From positions 15,608,714 to 15,672,713 of the forward strand of contig CAIIXF020000007.1 in the NCBI GenBank assembly GCA_903813345.2: a stretch of 64,000 nt of DNA. The letters run 5' to 3'. The notes below the pieces were generated by a model. That model did no database searches, was not told where the DNA came from, and worked only from the letters and a program-made list of their open reading frames with translations. Origin of the DNA: Owenia fusiformis. Taxonomy: Eukaryota; Annelida; Polychaeta; Sabellida; Oweniidae. Position numbers and translations under genes: made by a program. Positions 12,101-27,100 of this stretch are shown piece after piece; within the stretch, counting starts at the first letter, position 1; each line of letters starts with the position of its first letter.

Positions 12101-15100
12101 ATTGAATCATTAACATATTCTGCTCTCTGATTTGTTGAATGGCAAACTGACAAATGGTTGCTCCTAGTCAGAGTAATAGAACAGTGAAACTTCTACTTGG
12201 AAAACAAAACACCCTCCTTTTGAACATTTAGTTAATCTTACATTCCTGTTCATTCTTAATGAAATCAAATTAAATTCCTTTATGGAAGATGCAGGCAAAG
12301 ATGAAATAAAACCTCTGAAGAAGATCCATTTATAAATGGAAAACTCATCCAGCAGTGAACAGTCTGCTCTTTTGTCTGCATGAGAACACACAGTAAACCC
12401 TTCCGTTGTGACTGTCTAGGGTTAGAGGGTTTCATATATTTTTGTGGTTGGGCATGTTCCAGGTTGGTGGTTTTTCATGATATACTTGTCCTCAAATATT
12501 GAACTTCTGATCATGAATAATTAATTATTTATAAATTATGAAAGAAATTGTTCACTTGTTTTCATTTAATTTTATAAAATCATTCTTTTTTCTTTCAAGT
12601 TAAAATTGCGCCCTTTGAAATGAAATATTTCTGGTTTGACCTGATAGTTTAGTTCAAAACATGTTTACTTTTTATTTGAGAAGTTTTTGGTTGTATTGAC
12701 AGTGTGCACAGGTTACTCATTGTTGAATAGCACTGCTCGACTTTCACTAAAGCATTTGGATTTAACTCAATTTGAAAAGACGTACTTAGAGCATAGAACT
12801 ACTGGTTTACGAGCAAAGCAAAGGATTAGACCAATTTGATAAGAAAGAAGTAAGTATAATATTTCAAGTTCATCGGTTTTTAAAAAATTCAATTAATGCC
12901 CGTGTAGGCCCGTGCATAACTGTCATGATGGACACATTTTCAAATTCAAGAAAGAGTGGATAAATTATGACATGAATTTAACATGGAACCTGTGAACAAG
13001 TGAGTTGTCAATCCATAAAATTGGATAGAAATTCGAGCATACTTTTTGAATTTTAAGAGACATTAGTGTAGAACTTGATGTATTTTATGCATGTACAGCT
13101 TACTTTAATTTCAAATGCATGTTCTTTGAAATTATATGTCACCTCAGGGATTATAAGTACACCATGCTAAGGTAGGTGAACATTGTATGAGTTGGGTGTA
13201 AAACTGAAAAAGACACACATGTATATGTCCTCCAAAGGAACACACGCAAAGGTAGGTCTACCATTCAATAAGATATCCAACGTAAATATTTCATGAAGTG
13301 ATACATTAAACCGCAGACAGACAAGATTTTCTCCCTAGAGGAGGTGGCGAGACCAAAGTCAATGTGGCCTCACCAAATTCATGAAATAATAGAAGGAATA
13401 TACCAATGAAGTACATATGAAATATGCACAACCTCCTCTTTATATCTTAACAACTTTGTTAATGAAAACAAGGTGTTTTCCAATGTCAAAGTAAAAGGGA
13501 GAAATAATTACATGTTTTGAACAGTTTTCAGATTGTATATATTAGTTTGGTTTAAGGTGATTGAGGACATTTGCCAACTCAGTTTTACACGCAAACTACA
13601 AATCCCCCTTACAAATACCCAGTGCACCCTCAAAAATGAAAACTTCATAGGCGGTAATCTAAGATGAGGTTAAGGGTATTTCGCTTCATCTTTATATTGA
13701 GTCTTGCAAATGTGGGATTACAAACTCACTATTGCTCATTGTGTCATACCTGTATGATTGCAAACTGACTATTGCTTAATCTCTCATTCTTATATAATTA
13801 TTACCCAAATGCGAGTAGGTAGTTACCAGTTTCACCACCAGGTGGCTGATTCGGGTCAATTAACATGGCAGGTATATAAGAAAGTTCCCTTAAACTTGAA
13901 TATTATCAATTTAAGTGGCTCAATTTTCATATAACCCTTATGTGTCTGATACTTATACTAATGAAAATATGTCCAGCAAAGCAAAATATTATCTGTTCAC
14001 TAAAAGAAAAGATATTTCATTTTTGTGATTTTATAGCATGGGGTCTATGGGGAATCTCCCCGAGCTAGAAGTCACATTTTCAAAGAAAATTAATTTTTCA
14101 AAGTTGATTAACACTTTTTAAAACCACATTTCTAGATGTAATTTTACATGTAGATTTCAAATATGATATTACTTTGACTGAATTTTGGATTTTTAATGAT
14201 GTAAATCAAGATTATTTCTACTCGCATCTGGGTTATTGCAAACTGACTATTGCTTAATGTCTCATTCTTGTATGATTGCAAACTGACTATTGCTTAATGT
14301 GCCACACCTGATTGAAATCTGACTATTGCTTAATATTTTACACTTGCATGATTGCAGGTTGAGGAGAGTGACAGAATCCACCTCGAGACTGAGAGAAACG
14401 GCAGTCGTATTTTAGAGATTAAGAGATCTACACAAGCTGACACTGGGCTCTATGCTTGTGTGGCAAAAAACTCTGAGGGAGAGAGCATTGTATCAACCAC
14501 TCTAGAAGTCACTGAATCTACAGGTTAGTCAACCTTTGTTATCTCTGGGCCCCTCATTCAAATAAATCCAATTCAATTTATTCATATATTATGAGAAGGG
14601 TGTCCTACCATACCAAGAGGTACATGTTTCAATAAATCTCCCAACTTTATTAATAAATACAGACCAGCATGGTATCCATGCTAGTACATGTATTCAGGTA
14701 GTGCATAATTCAAGATGCATCTCAATCCGAGTCTTAACCAAAAGTCCAAAATTTATTTTCAAAGTCATATTTGTGTAATCAAGCCTCCCTTAAAAATTAA
14801 CATAATCTGAAAATAGAAGTGAAAACAATTAAGGGTAGAAAACATTCAAATTTTATGGAATAGTTTATAGGCAGACACACATTTCAAAGGTGACTTTGAA
14901 AATGTGATTTATCATCATACTCGTATTGTTAAAGAAAATAGGTTTCAAAATTGCTTAAAAGAAAACGACAATTGTGTTACATGTTGGGTATTGGTTTGGC
15001 CCATTGGGTTAACTTTGAGCCATATACCTACATCATTTGTTTATGTTCATTACCATTTTGTCCTTAGAGTCATTAACCAGATTTACATAAAAAAAAACAT

Positions 15101-18100
15101 GTAAAACCAAATTTCATTAATTGTACAAGGTCCCAATCTTATAACTAGTTAGAAAAATTGGCAGTGTGTTTATACACAAAGTTATTCTATGTCAATATTT
15201 ATATTAATGGATAACATTTGAACTCCCTGAGAATGATTTAGGTTGACTTAGTTATGACATCTATGCATTGTTTTTAATTTTGAATGGGATGGTTTTCTTG
15301 TAACTTCAAAATGTATAAAGACTTATTAGGTTTGCCTACTTCAAGACAAATCTCAATCTTACCCTGGGTTTCCTTTAGAAAGCAACCTTACCCTCTTACT
15401 ATTACTGATTTTATCATTTTGATGCTGATTCGATTTTAACAAGTTGAAATGTAGAATTGATTATGAGCTGATATTTATTTGCTAATCGGCAGAAAATATA
15501 GTGTCATGATTCCTCGATCTCATAAATTGAGACTAATCAAAGAATCATCTATTATTTAGAGTAAAGGTCAGGTTAATATCTCAAGAAGGGTAACTCAATC
15601 TTATTATGAATAAAGTTAAATGTCGATGTCAACTTAACTTACAAGTAAGCAGTTATTTGTCTGTAGGGTGTAATAATTAAACTCTATTGTCACATAACAT
15701 GAAGCTATGCATGTCACACATATGTGCAAGACATTATATCACGATGTAAATTTACCATTTGACTACCCTGAGTGCAAAGGCTTGCATACTCTGGTTAGGT
15801 AAGACAATTTTACTGTTCACCCCTGCTCACACTACTGGTGAGCATCACAGCCCGTGTCACAAATCGAACCAATGTTTAACATAATAGGTCAGAACTGGGA
15901 AAATGGTGACTTCAGAGGAAATGAGCAAATCTAAATGTAGATGAAGCTATTTTTTTAAGAAGCTAAGAGAAACGAATGTTAGGGGTACCATATAACCAGT
16001 TTAAAGGGAGAATCTGTCATATGGGGAGAGTGTGGGTGGAAAATAAAAATCTCAACCAATATGATTTTAACATTTCCAAATATATTACAGTATGGGTAAA
16101 GATCCATGGTATGTTATTTACTATAGGCGGATATTTAAGATGTAGAAATGTGATGTTGTCTGTCTCTGATTTTGCTTATAAATCTGAAATTTTTTATACA
16201 CTGTACATGTATACTTCACATTTGATTAAAACCTGTCGTGATAGATTAAATTAGATCCATTGAAAAAACAAATAACATAAAAGGAAGGAATGCTATCGTA
16301 AATGATGTGCTTTGAGCAACAAGTTGACGATTTTATTAGAGCTATTGGATAGTTTGACACATTATTTATAAAGAATCTCTAAGGACCTCAAGATTAGGAA
16401 ACTTACTAAGAATGTTTCAATAAAATCTCTACGTGCATGTGTCATATCTTATTTTGCTGGAATCATGGCTGCCATTGAGATTACTTGACCCTAAAACTCA
16501 AGGTCAGGTTGTTGTAGCCAGCTAACCAAATATTCAATGTCTATCTGAGCTACCATACATTATACAGTGTTATATGAGATTAAATTTGATACTTTTAATA
16601 ATAGGTGTTGGGGTCGTTACTCATTAGGCTGTGTAGTGCAAATGATACAGACTGACATACTCACAGTGCCACCTATTGGTCCACAATAAAACAATTCAAT
16701 AAAACCATGGGCTTTCTATTGAATGCCCATGTTAAAACAAAACGAAAATATGACTAAGTCATAACAAATCTTAAATTAGAAACAGAAATGCCAAAATTAA
16801 ATAGCAAAGAATTGTTGAGATACTTTTTCAATTATCTCATCGTGTCATACTAAGCTTTATTGACTTTCAACGAAATCAAATGCCAAAGATGAGTCAAGAT
16901 GTCATGTCGTATTGTTATTTCTTAATATTCAAAATAAAAAATAGCCTTCAAAAATATGACATATTGTTAGCTCTATTACAACTTGAGTGATGTTTTCTGG
17001 AAATGCAGGCTGGGAAAAGTAGTTAGCCCCCTGCATATAAGGTTTGAAATAGTTTTCTCCGTCGGTATAACTTCCGTTTGAACTTATCTTGGTATTTCAA
17101 ATGAATGAGTGAATCTTCGATGCTGAACCGTCTTGAAATTATTATTTTGAGTTCACAATAAAACTCATTCAATAATCTTACCAGAATTGAAGGAAGAATG
17201 TTGCACCCAATTGAGAATTTGAAATTCACCTTTCACCCAGTTGAAAATTCATTTTAACCTCTTTGAGATTTTGAAAAGTCATGAGGGATTGAGAGTTTTT
17301 GAGTTGAAATTGAGATTTTGGACATTTCTTTGATACAGCGCAACAAGAATTCTGTACCCAGTTGAGCAAAATCGTTGGATGAACACTGAATATGTAAGGT
17401 ATCAAAATCAACTATATCTATAGAGAGTGTTATGTTGATCTTGTCAATATTACAGAGATAAGTCTTATATATTTAACAAGTCCAATTGAGTACTTTGCCT
17501 TGATAATGATACAAATATAGAGAATATTAGATATAGGAATTAATTGAATACTAATTATCTAAATCTGCTTGATTATTTCAAGTACAGTGTATGTTCAGTT
17601 CTTTGTGTTTATTCATGAAACTTATATGGATAATGGTCAATTCACTACTCTAGTGTCTTACTCTATCCACAAATATTATTACATAAAAATTCTTAATTCA
17701 ATAAAAAGATGTCTAGTACATTGTAATTGATGGGCTAAAATTGGATTGGTATAGTATATTGACCTGTTTCTTTTTTACTTAAGAGCTATTTATGAACCAT
17801 AGGAAAGGGAATGTGTTTTGGTCAACAAGACAAAACAGAATTAAAGTCTGCAAGAGTTAACTAGTTTAGATTTGATATACCATATCCTTGCCAGAGAATA
17901 GCTCTAGTTTCTCAACATTTATTGTTGTAGACTTAGATGTATTTTAGCAATGTTTATATTAGAACGGAATTGCTATGTGTAGACATGATAGACAATTTAC
18001 TTCATGTTTATATTTTGCAAATTCTTTTGCTATTATATTTTGCTTTTATTTTGGAACAGAATATACGTTTCAAGAATATCTCATATTTGCTCCTATTCTT

Positions 18101-21100
18101 GTGGTTAATCTTAATGGATCTGCAAACCCAGCCAAGCTTGTGATTTCCAATACAGATGTGACCGATTCTGAATTCTTTATTTCAAAATAACACTCTTTGA
18201 AGCATTAAAATAAAATAAAATCACCATCAGTTTGAGTTATAGCTAATTAATTGCATTTTAATGTCTCCTTTTGATCCTTATCCTACATTATATTATTAGA
18301 TTAATTGAAAACATATGAAGAACTAGGTACATGCTATTAATTAAAAAAAAACATTTATAACCTCGACATTCATAAAGAAAATATTGCTATATTTGGTCAT
18401 TCAGGAACACACTGTTGCTCACATTTGTTACATCTAATTAGACCATACATGTAGAGATGTTAACAATCAGAGTTAAAACTGTCATGGAATCTATTGTGAA
18501 GATTTGTTGCTGTGTCACAGATGCTTTCAGGGTTTGTGGCGGTCACCATGTAGAGTACAATATGAATATAGCCTAAGGAAATGAACATCTCTCTAAAAAG
18601 AACATCTTGTAATATGAACACCTAAAATGTAAACACTTTTTCGGGTCTCATTTCGAGGACTTATAGTTAACCACAACGATGAAAACACTTATCGCTCTAT
18701 TGTTTCAACACTGATAAATAGAGGATATCCTATGATCTATGAGTGATATGATTTTTATCCACGAATGGATATGATATCTGCACGAGCGAGCGTAGCGAGA
18801 GAGTGCAGATATCAATAACCACAAGTGGATTAAAATCATATTACGAGTAAATCATAGGATGTTCTTTTTATTCCATAGTTAAAGTCATCATCAGAATCGT
18901 CGGAAATTAAGTCATTTAATTCGAATTTTCCAAACGATCCGGCGATGTTGACACTTAGCCTCGTTTTGAGTCTGAAGTAGCAAAAATCCATAAACCATCG
19001 CATACGACGTCGTATGTCATGGCTAAAAAACCGTATGCTATGGTTAAGTGAAAATTTGTCAAAAATATCATATTTTACCACTGATTACAAAAATACCGTT
19101 TTTATTTTCACATGTTATCCTATGAATATCATGCTAACTATGGAATAAGAGGAGTTACTTTCTTTCTTAAGTAAAAAAACACAAAACAAAAACAGGTTTT
19201 ACTATGATGTGTTTTTGTTTTAATGTATCTTGAGTATAGATGGCAGTTTGTGACTTGGTTTAATTTTTCAAATTTCAAATCTAGGATCAACCATCTAATC
19301 ATTGACAAAAAGATATGTCTATAGTCTAATCCAGACTCCTATCTGTTAATCCCATAGTATGATACCTCATTTCCTTGCTAATATTGAAGGATTTGGGATC
19401 TTTACTTATAGACAAGAGACAATTTTTTCAAATTGCTCATGATCTCCTTGTGAATAATTCTATTTATTGAATGGTTGATCTAATTATTTGTAACATGTTA
19501 GCTTCATACTTCATGAAATTGTATCATGCATATATGTATTTTTAAACTAACTTTTTCATCAAAGTTTTGATGTCCCTTAAACACCTGTATTTTGAGAACA
19601 TTTCAATGTGAACACATCTCAAACTCTAAAAGTAAAAGCAAAACCCAGTTGGACGAGTATGTGACATGTTAATTCGGTAGTGGTTGATGTCTGGCTTTCT
19701 CAACCTCCTCCTCCCCAAGATATTCAGCTGAATAATAACCAATCACCTAAGGAACTTTTCTTACATTTGTCAAGTTATTTGCATCCGTTGCAATTTTCCA
19801 ATTTTGTTACCAGCACTTTGTTTCAGTGTCAAATAAATGAGGGCTTCAATGATGTGCATTGTATTATATATTTGCAGGTGCAGGTACAGGAAACGATACA
19901 GAAGTTGAATCTAATGAGCAAGGTGAAGAGATGTCCTCTCAGTATAGATCAACATACAGATCTGCCAGGTAACGTGTTTCTTCTATTACCTGTATGTGGC
20001 AAAATCCATGAATCCTTTAGCAGCCCTATGCTGCAAATCCGTTTTCTAATTTATCTTAAAAGTATGACATGAATTATTACTTTAAATAGATTAAATTGTC
20101 TTTAGGTTTTTTAAAGAAAAAATATTTTGGACTTAACTTTATTAATATGTTCTCTGTTTGGAAGTTTCTGTATCTGAAAGTATATAGCTATTTTTCTCAA
20201 AAGAATTCCTATTTTAAAAGGTAGGCAGAAACAACAATTAACTCTGAATACTTGTATTTTGATGAAAAATATTGAGCAGATTTTGGTTTGCCACCCATCA
20301 CCTTCAAATGTAATGTCTGGATAGACTCATGGATAGAAAATAATGAATGCAATCATTGTTGGATGTTTATAGGTCTGCCAGAGAACCAACTCCGGAAAAG
20401 CCGGCACTTTTACGTAAACTAAGAGATAAGACTGCAAGTGAGGGAGGCTCCATAACTTTCGAAACTAAACTTTTAAGAGGAACACCTAAACCAGACGTCA
20501 CATGGCTCAAGGATGGAAAAGAAATATCAAATGATGATGTAAGAGTAACTATTATTTTATTTAAATCAAGGAACATGTATACAGATGTATTTCTGGCAAC
20601 AATTGCTTGTTTTTGTTGTTCTAGAGAGGAAACATCACTTGTAAGATTTCACTTGTTGCACATAAGATCCCATTTGGTTTTCTGTTAACAATAAACTCTG
20701 TCAAAGAATTACCCTTTTCCAGGGTTTGATTTGTCGATCTTCATCTCCACTCTCCGAATCCTCCTCCTAATCAGGTGTACAGAATCTGTACCTCCATCTT
20801 CCCGAAAGAGAAAAATATATCTGGATCTTGGAGTCTTGAAAATGGGAGATGTCTCTGAATATGAGATGATCATTTTATCTAAAATAGGTAAATCAATCTC
20901 AGTCAATCAAAATTCAGCTATCCAATCAGAATTGTGATATTCACAATTAACCAACCAAACTTATGAAGAGGATTGTATAAAGTGTATGTACAAGACAGTG
21001 TTCATAATACAGAATATTATTATACTGTATGTCAGTTCAACACTTTGGGGCATTAACCGTATCTTGTGTTTGCATAAACATAAACTTGTGATCTTAAAAC

Positions 21101-24100
21101 ATAAAAGGAAAGATAATTCTTATCTCCTGACTAATGGAAGTGAATATGTAAAAACATTCCACATATAGATGGCATACTAGTATAGGTACCCTTGTATAAC
21201 TACTATATGAGTATGTTATGAGGAAATGACGGGGGGGGGGGGTGATAAGTAGTGAGGATATTTTGTTTTGTTTGTCAACATACTCTTGAGAGCATAAAAT
21301 TTTATTTTCATTTTCATAGAATTTTATTGTTCAAGGTATGCTTCTGAAACTATCCCATTTTGTCAACAACATATACACTCCAGTACAAAAGTTGGACAAC
21401 ACAAACTCCTTATTAGACTACAAGCCTTTTTATGTTTGGTGATTTTAAGATGAATATCAAAGATGTAAATGTTCAACCTAATGTAAATGAGAAAAAAAAA
21501 ATTCAAATATACATAGGATTTAACATGCTATCCAGGGAAGTTAGGGTTATCAATGTTTTTGAGGGTGTGTATATTTTTTTTATGGCCTCTTATTCTATGG
21601 CACATTGGAGTGTCTTAATACCTGCCTCGATCTTACAATATCGACCCCCCTCCCAATGCACTGTAGTACACACATTTTATGAATTCAATTGATCTGATTA
21701 TAGGTTTGCTTCAAGACCTTGTTACCCTCTGTCTAATAAATGATAAATAAGGCTTACTAGAATGTTAAATGGTTCAACATATTCATTTTATTCACCCGCC
21801 CTTGTGTAATTCCAGCACTACCAGATGACCTATGATGGTGAGACGTGCTGGTTGAATGTCAAGTCACTGTCCAGTGCTGATGATGGGGAGTACTCTTGTA
21901 CATTGACCAACTCTGAGGGCTCAGTTAAAACTGCATGTCATCTCATGGTGGAAGGTAGGTGCTGAAATATCTAATACTTACATCTAATATGTGTTAGGCC
22001 TATTAGGACAGGTTCAGAAGCATTGAAGTGATATAACACATTTTGTTTGTTTGTTTGTTTGTTTGCTTTTTGTTTGTTTATTTGTTTGTTTGTGATATAT
22101 ACCATATAATCCAATCATATATTTGAGTTATCACAAGTAGTTGAAATAAAATTAGGTGTGTTGTATGAAAATGATTTTTTAACATATTAATAGATGTCAC
22201 CCTTGATACCAAAAAGTACTTGAAATGTTTAAATTGGATTTTCGAAATTTCTAGAACTTGCAGAATGGGATAATTTAGATGCGACAAAAATTACAATTTT
22301 AACCTATGGTAAGGAAAAAGCAAAAATCTGAATTTTAAATAAGCTAGTTGCATGACCTAGGGCAGATACGAGCTAAGGTTCAGGTGTGGAGAGGTGGAGG
22401 TCACATGTCACTGAAACTTTTTCTTTAAGGCCATATCTACATCAAAGTGTATAAAGGTGCTCCCAACAGTCAACTTTTTGGTAATTTATATAATTATAGC
22501 CTTCACATGAGCTTGTCGGACTCTAAATTGTATGTCTATTGAAACCAATGATTTATCTATATAGTCTTGCCTTGTGTGGACATCCTAGCCATATAAATTT
22601 CATTGCCCTTTATCATGTGTTTACTGGATATCATTACTCCTTGGCTCTTGCAAATTGAAGGGAAGAAATAAAATACTATGGCACATGAAATGTCACACAT
22701 TTTCATTCATTTTTATTCAACTTATGACACAGTTGGTAGAAATTTTAACATTATGGGATTATTTATGTTTTTATTGTATGTTGTTTATGGATTTCACTGT
22801 ATGTGTATCATGGAATGAATTTCCTTTCAAGGGTTGAGGTTCTAATTTGTAGCTGTCTCCTAAGATAAAAGTGAGATTCATCTGACTCATTGACCACCAT
22901 CATAATTGGGAGAAATAGTAGATCTTCTTTTCAGACAACTTTTCATGAAATATAATGTTTTCCGTCTGATTGAGAGCAAATTGGTCGATTGTATTTATAA
23001 ACTTTAATATACAGTCATGTTGAGTTCAAGGTTTTTGACATTTTCAACAGATGAACATCTACAAATGGGTTCTGTATAATTAAAAGTGGAAAATCATGAA
23101 TATGATATATCATTCTGACATCTCTATATATTATCCGTATAATGAGCAGAGTTAGGTTACTCTTTCCAGTGGTAAACATCATCTACATCTATCGTATAAC
23201 TCATACAACTATGCGCTGACACTCTGGGGCAGGTGTATGTGATACATGTTCCGAATGTATTCAAGTCATATAATATAAATCACCTTGATGGAAGATGGGT
23301 GTATGGTAGGTTTAAACAATCATGACCTATCCAGGCATCAATGCCACCAAGGCTGTGAAGGTAAAAAATGTGAACAACATTAGAAAAACATCATTTTGCC
23401 TCTTTTATCTTAAAAACATTGATTTTGCCATAAAACTCTGGGCTTGAGTTTAAATTATGAAAGAATAGAAGCATGAAGAGCTAAAAAATGAGTAGTTCAC
23501 CAACCCCTGATAAGGCCTGCCCCCTCCCCCATTGGTCATGTGGTCCTTATGTTAAGGATTACAAATTGTAACCCTCGAAATTTCAAAGAAGTACATTTTG
23601 ACAAAGTAGATTTTTGGTGCCCCCTGGCCTTGATGTCAGTTTCCAGATCTGCCCTCGATTCCTGGGCTAAATCCCTGGTACTCTATTATGATTTCAAGTT
23701 ACAATTACCAGGTGGGAACACTTCTGTGAGAAATTCAATATTGCAACCCAGAAACCTTGTTATGAAGTGTGCCATATATTATTAACATTTACAGATAAAC
23801 AGAAAATGTTATGAATCTAATTATATTCATTATTGACACTTTGATTAATTTATATTAAAGCCAGGTATGTGCTATAAACAAAGAGATAATACTAGAAAAT
23901 AGGATTAATTCTGGTGAATGTATCCAGCTACACATGGTGTTTATTTAACATGGTCTGGTTGTGTTATGGTCGCCACGTATATCTGGCTGATTCAGATCAA
24001 TGACATCCAGGTGTGCCTCTTATCTTCTCTTGCCAAAAATGTCATGGCAGTCTTGTTTTAGAATTGAAGTTAAGAGGAAAAGAGAGTAACTAGCAAGGAA

Positions 24101-27100
24101 TAATATAAACAGTAATGTAGTTCACACTCAAAATTGTATGGAAATACCATGAAATTAGTAATTTCATTGAAAATTAAGTAGAAAAAGAGTGATAAAGACA
24201 TTTTCAAAAATTGATTGAAAGCATGGAATGTTGGCTACAGCATTAAAGCCAGAATATTGTTGCTTTATTTAATTCATTTAATTTGATTATAGTATTTTGG
24301 TTTATTAGTCATAAAGGTGTCCAGATTTAGGAATTCATTTTGAAATCTTTCAGTTTATTCAAATCATGGGTTTGAAATTGATAAACACCTCAAACTATCA
24401 TTTTTTATTTTAATTCTCATCACATCTTTTTGAACACGAAAGGGAAAGATACCTAGAAGTCCTTAGGCTAGCAGTAAAATTCTTACTCTCATTCAATATG
24501 CAAAGTTTTTATAGGTTATTCATTTGGCAATAAATCCTCATAATAATCATAAAAAAAACTTGGAAAATGCAAAGTGAAATCTTTGCAAAGGTAGTCATGC
24601 TACACGGCTTTGTGACCCCCCCCCCCACTACAACAAGAAGGTGTTTAATCAAGTAGAGGAGGGGGGGGGGAGTCACAGAGGCTTGTAACTAGATTATTGC
24701 AAATGGTATGAGAAGGAATTCCTGAGGGTCAGAGCCTAGTACATTATCAAATTCAAATTATTGAAAAGGGTTGAGAAGGAAGGAGCTGCCATGGATTATC
24801 ATGATGGGGCATCTTAATCCATGCAGCCAAAACAAAGGAGGACAGGGTGCATAGGGCAAAGCTGCTTAAAAATTGCAGATTTCCCTACAGGAAAATTAAC
24901 AAGCTGCAATAAATATAAATAATTAGTTTTGTGTCAAGAACTTTTCCCTACCTGACAAGGCTGACATACATACCAACTCAAGCTGAGTTAGGAAATGTGT
25001 ACATGATGGCTGGTATAGACTTGAAAACTAAACTAATTTTTTCAGGAATTTTAAAAGAATCAAATTTCTGGAAAATATCAACAGGCTTGCTTATGTTGCA
25101 TCATGTTAAATACCCTCAACATTGAAATAGACATGATAGATGGAGAGAATAACTAATGATGAAATATCACTAGGGATATGATATGGGAGAAATATCCCCC
25201 CTACTAACTAATATCTAATCAGTTTGTCATGGGAAGAAACTTTGCTGTTAATGCAGAAAATCAGACCTGTCAGGGCAATAGAGTTTTGAATACATTATCA
25301 TCTTGATCCTTCAAGATATTGCATTTGACTGAAGGAATGCACTGGTTTAACAGTATGATACATTATATAGTACATTGTACATTGTATTTCCATACCATGA
25401 TATACATATTAATGTTGGGTTTCAATGACAATTTCCTTAAGAAATGAGCTTGTATCTTTTCAGTACCCATGGGAACAATATGAGTATGAAGCAGGCTATA
25501 ATTGAACATTATTTTTATCATCACCTCAGGTTACATAATCCTAGAGAAGTTTAGTCTACTACTGTAGGCTCTTACAAGACTAAACACTGAACTTACAAGC
25601 ATATGATATGATTAGTTACAACATTTGGAATGCTGTGTTCTCAAATTTTGCTGAAATAAAAATAAATGCTTGTGTCAGGGGTTAAGTCAATAAATCAACA
25701 TCCATAAAAAAATATTGTTTTGACTTATCCCCTCCCTCTTAATGAAAATTCAACTTGTTTTCACCAGGAATATGAGGCTATGAGAAATCAATACCACCAC
25801 CCCACCCCACCCCCATCCTCTGAACACAGGCCTCCAGAACTCTTACATCCTTCTTCCCTACATTCTGATACCCATAGCATCTTTCTGTTTCACCTGAAAC
25901 ATCTCAGGGCTGAGAAGAAATGAGATGTCATCGTTTAACATGAAGCTTCCCACCCCAACTAATCTCTTACATCTTTTGAATGAATTCTTTGTTTTGATCT
26001 GACCCCTTAGTGGAATGTGATGTTCAGTATAGATAGGATTCAAGTATATTTATAATCTACATGTATGGTGGTCTTGTAATATGAATCTCCTAGCTAAAGA
26101 GGATGTTTACACTTGTATTGTATCTTACACACATCCTGTGTCTATAAGATGACTTGAGTTATCATATGAGGAACTGTTTTCATTCCTGTAGTCAGCTTTC
26201 ATTCTTGTAGTCAGTTCCTTTTTCAATTTTCAGGGAATAAGTTAAATTTTTATTTTGCATAGCTTTCGTCAAAAATGTTGGAAAATTTTGAAATAAAATT
26301 CATTTTATAAATGGTAGATCAACATGTTTTGGAGAGATATTGGATGGGGCTTCAAGTCATCCCTGGCTATGGGACTGGTAGTTTCAATTTGTCTTTATTC
26401 TAGTATTACCTCATCTATATTTGATCCAGAAGTCTTTTTTTGTTACTTGGAAAGTTTGAGATTTCCGTCACATTTCGAAAGAAGGAAGATAATTCCATAT
26501 ACTGAGTCAGGACACATCTGCATTAAATAATGATGTAAAATCATTCTGATTTCCAAGTCTCTATCTTAAATAATTCTTAAATAAATGTCTTGATGCTACA
26601 ATATTGTTTGTGTGGTGTTGATATTGTTTTCATTATGTTACCATTTGTGCCTTTCATGTTTTTTGATCTTGTCTGCTGATGAAAGTTTGAGTGTAAATTC
26701 ATTTGATGAAAACTACAAATAGACTAAACAGAAGTTAATATGATACTTGGGCCAGTCAGTGCACATGTTGTATCTGTCTGTCACAACAGGTATCAATTAA
26801 CAGTGCAGGAATCCTATTGTCTCATTGGTGTCTGATTGTTCATTGATTACCAGAATCTCATCAACCTGTTGGAAGCACCTGACAACTTTTGAACGATTAA
26901 ACTCATTAAACTCGTAAAATGAAAAATTGGCTCTGTTTAGGCCTCATTATTTTCCAGCATTGAATTCACCATCTGGGACATCAAATGGACCAGTGGCAGT
27001 TTTCAAAATGAAAAAAACAAAATAAGCAGAATCACTTCCCTCCCTCCTTGTGTAATATTTGCATACAATAATTTTTTTTGATTATTCTTTACAGATTATA

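Larger units (their letters stand above)
6160..14357 (+). other. MYLK intron 1
   Basis: 8.2 kb without exons I can support. It holds a 20-bp minisatellite (8886-9530), a candidate core promoter (11047-11260), a long hairpin (11946-12104) and one copy of repeat family A (13808-14234) inserted in a 40-bp minisatellite that reaches the exon 2 acceptor. Confidence 0.7.

Noticed and set aside
17023-17411. Two adjacent minus-strand frames rich in basic residues
   Set aside because: No domain recognised, no splice support; likely chance in AT-rich DNA or decayed repeat.
19680-20072. 130-residue plus frame
   Set aside because: Overlaps MYLK exon 3 in another frame and ignores its splice sites.
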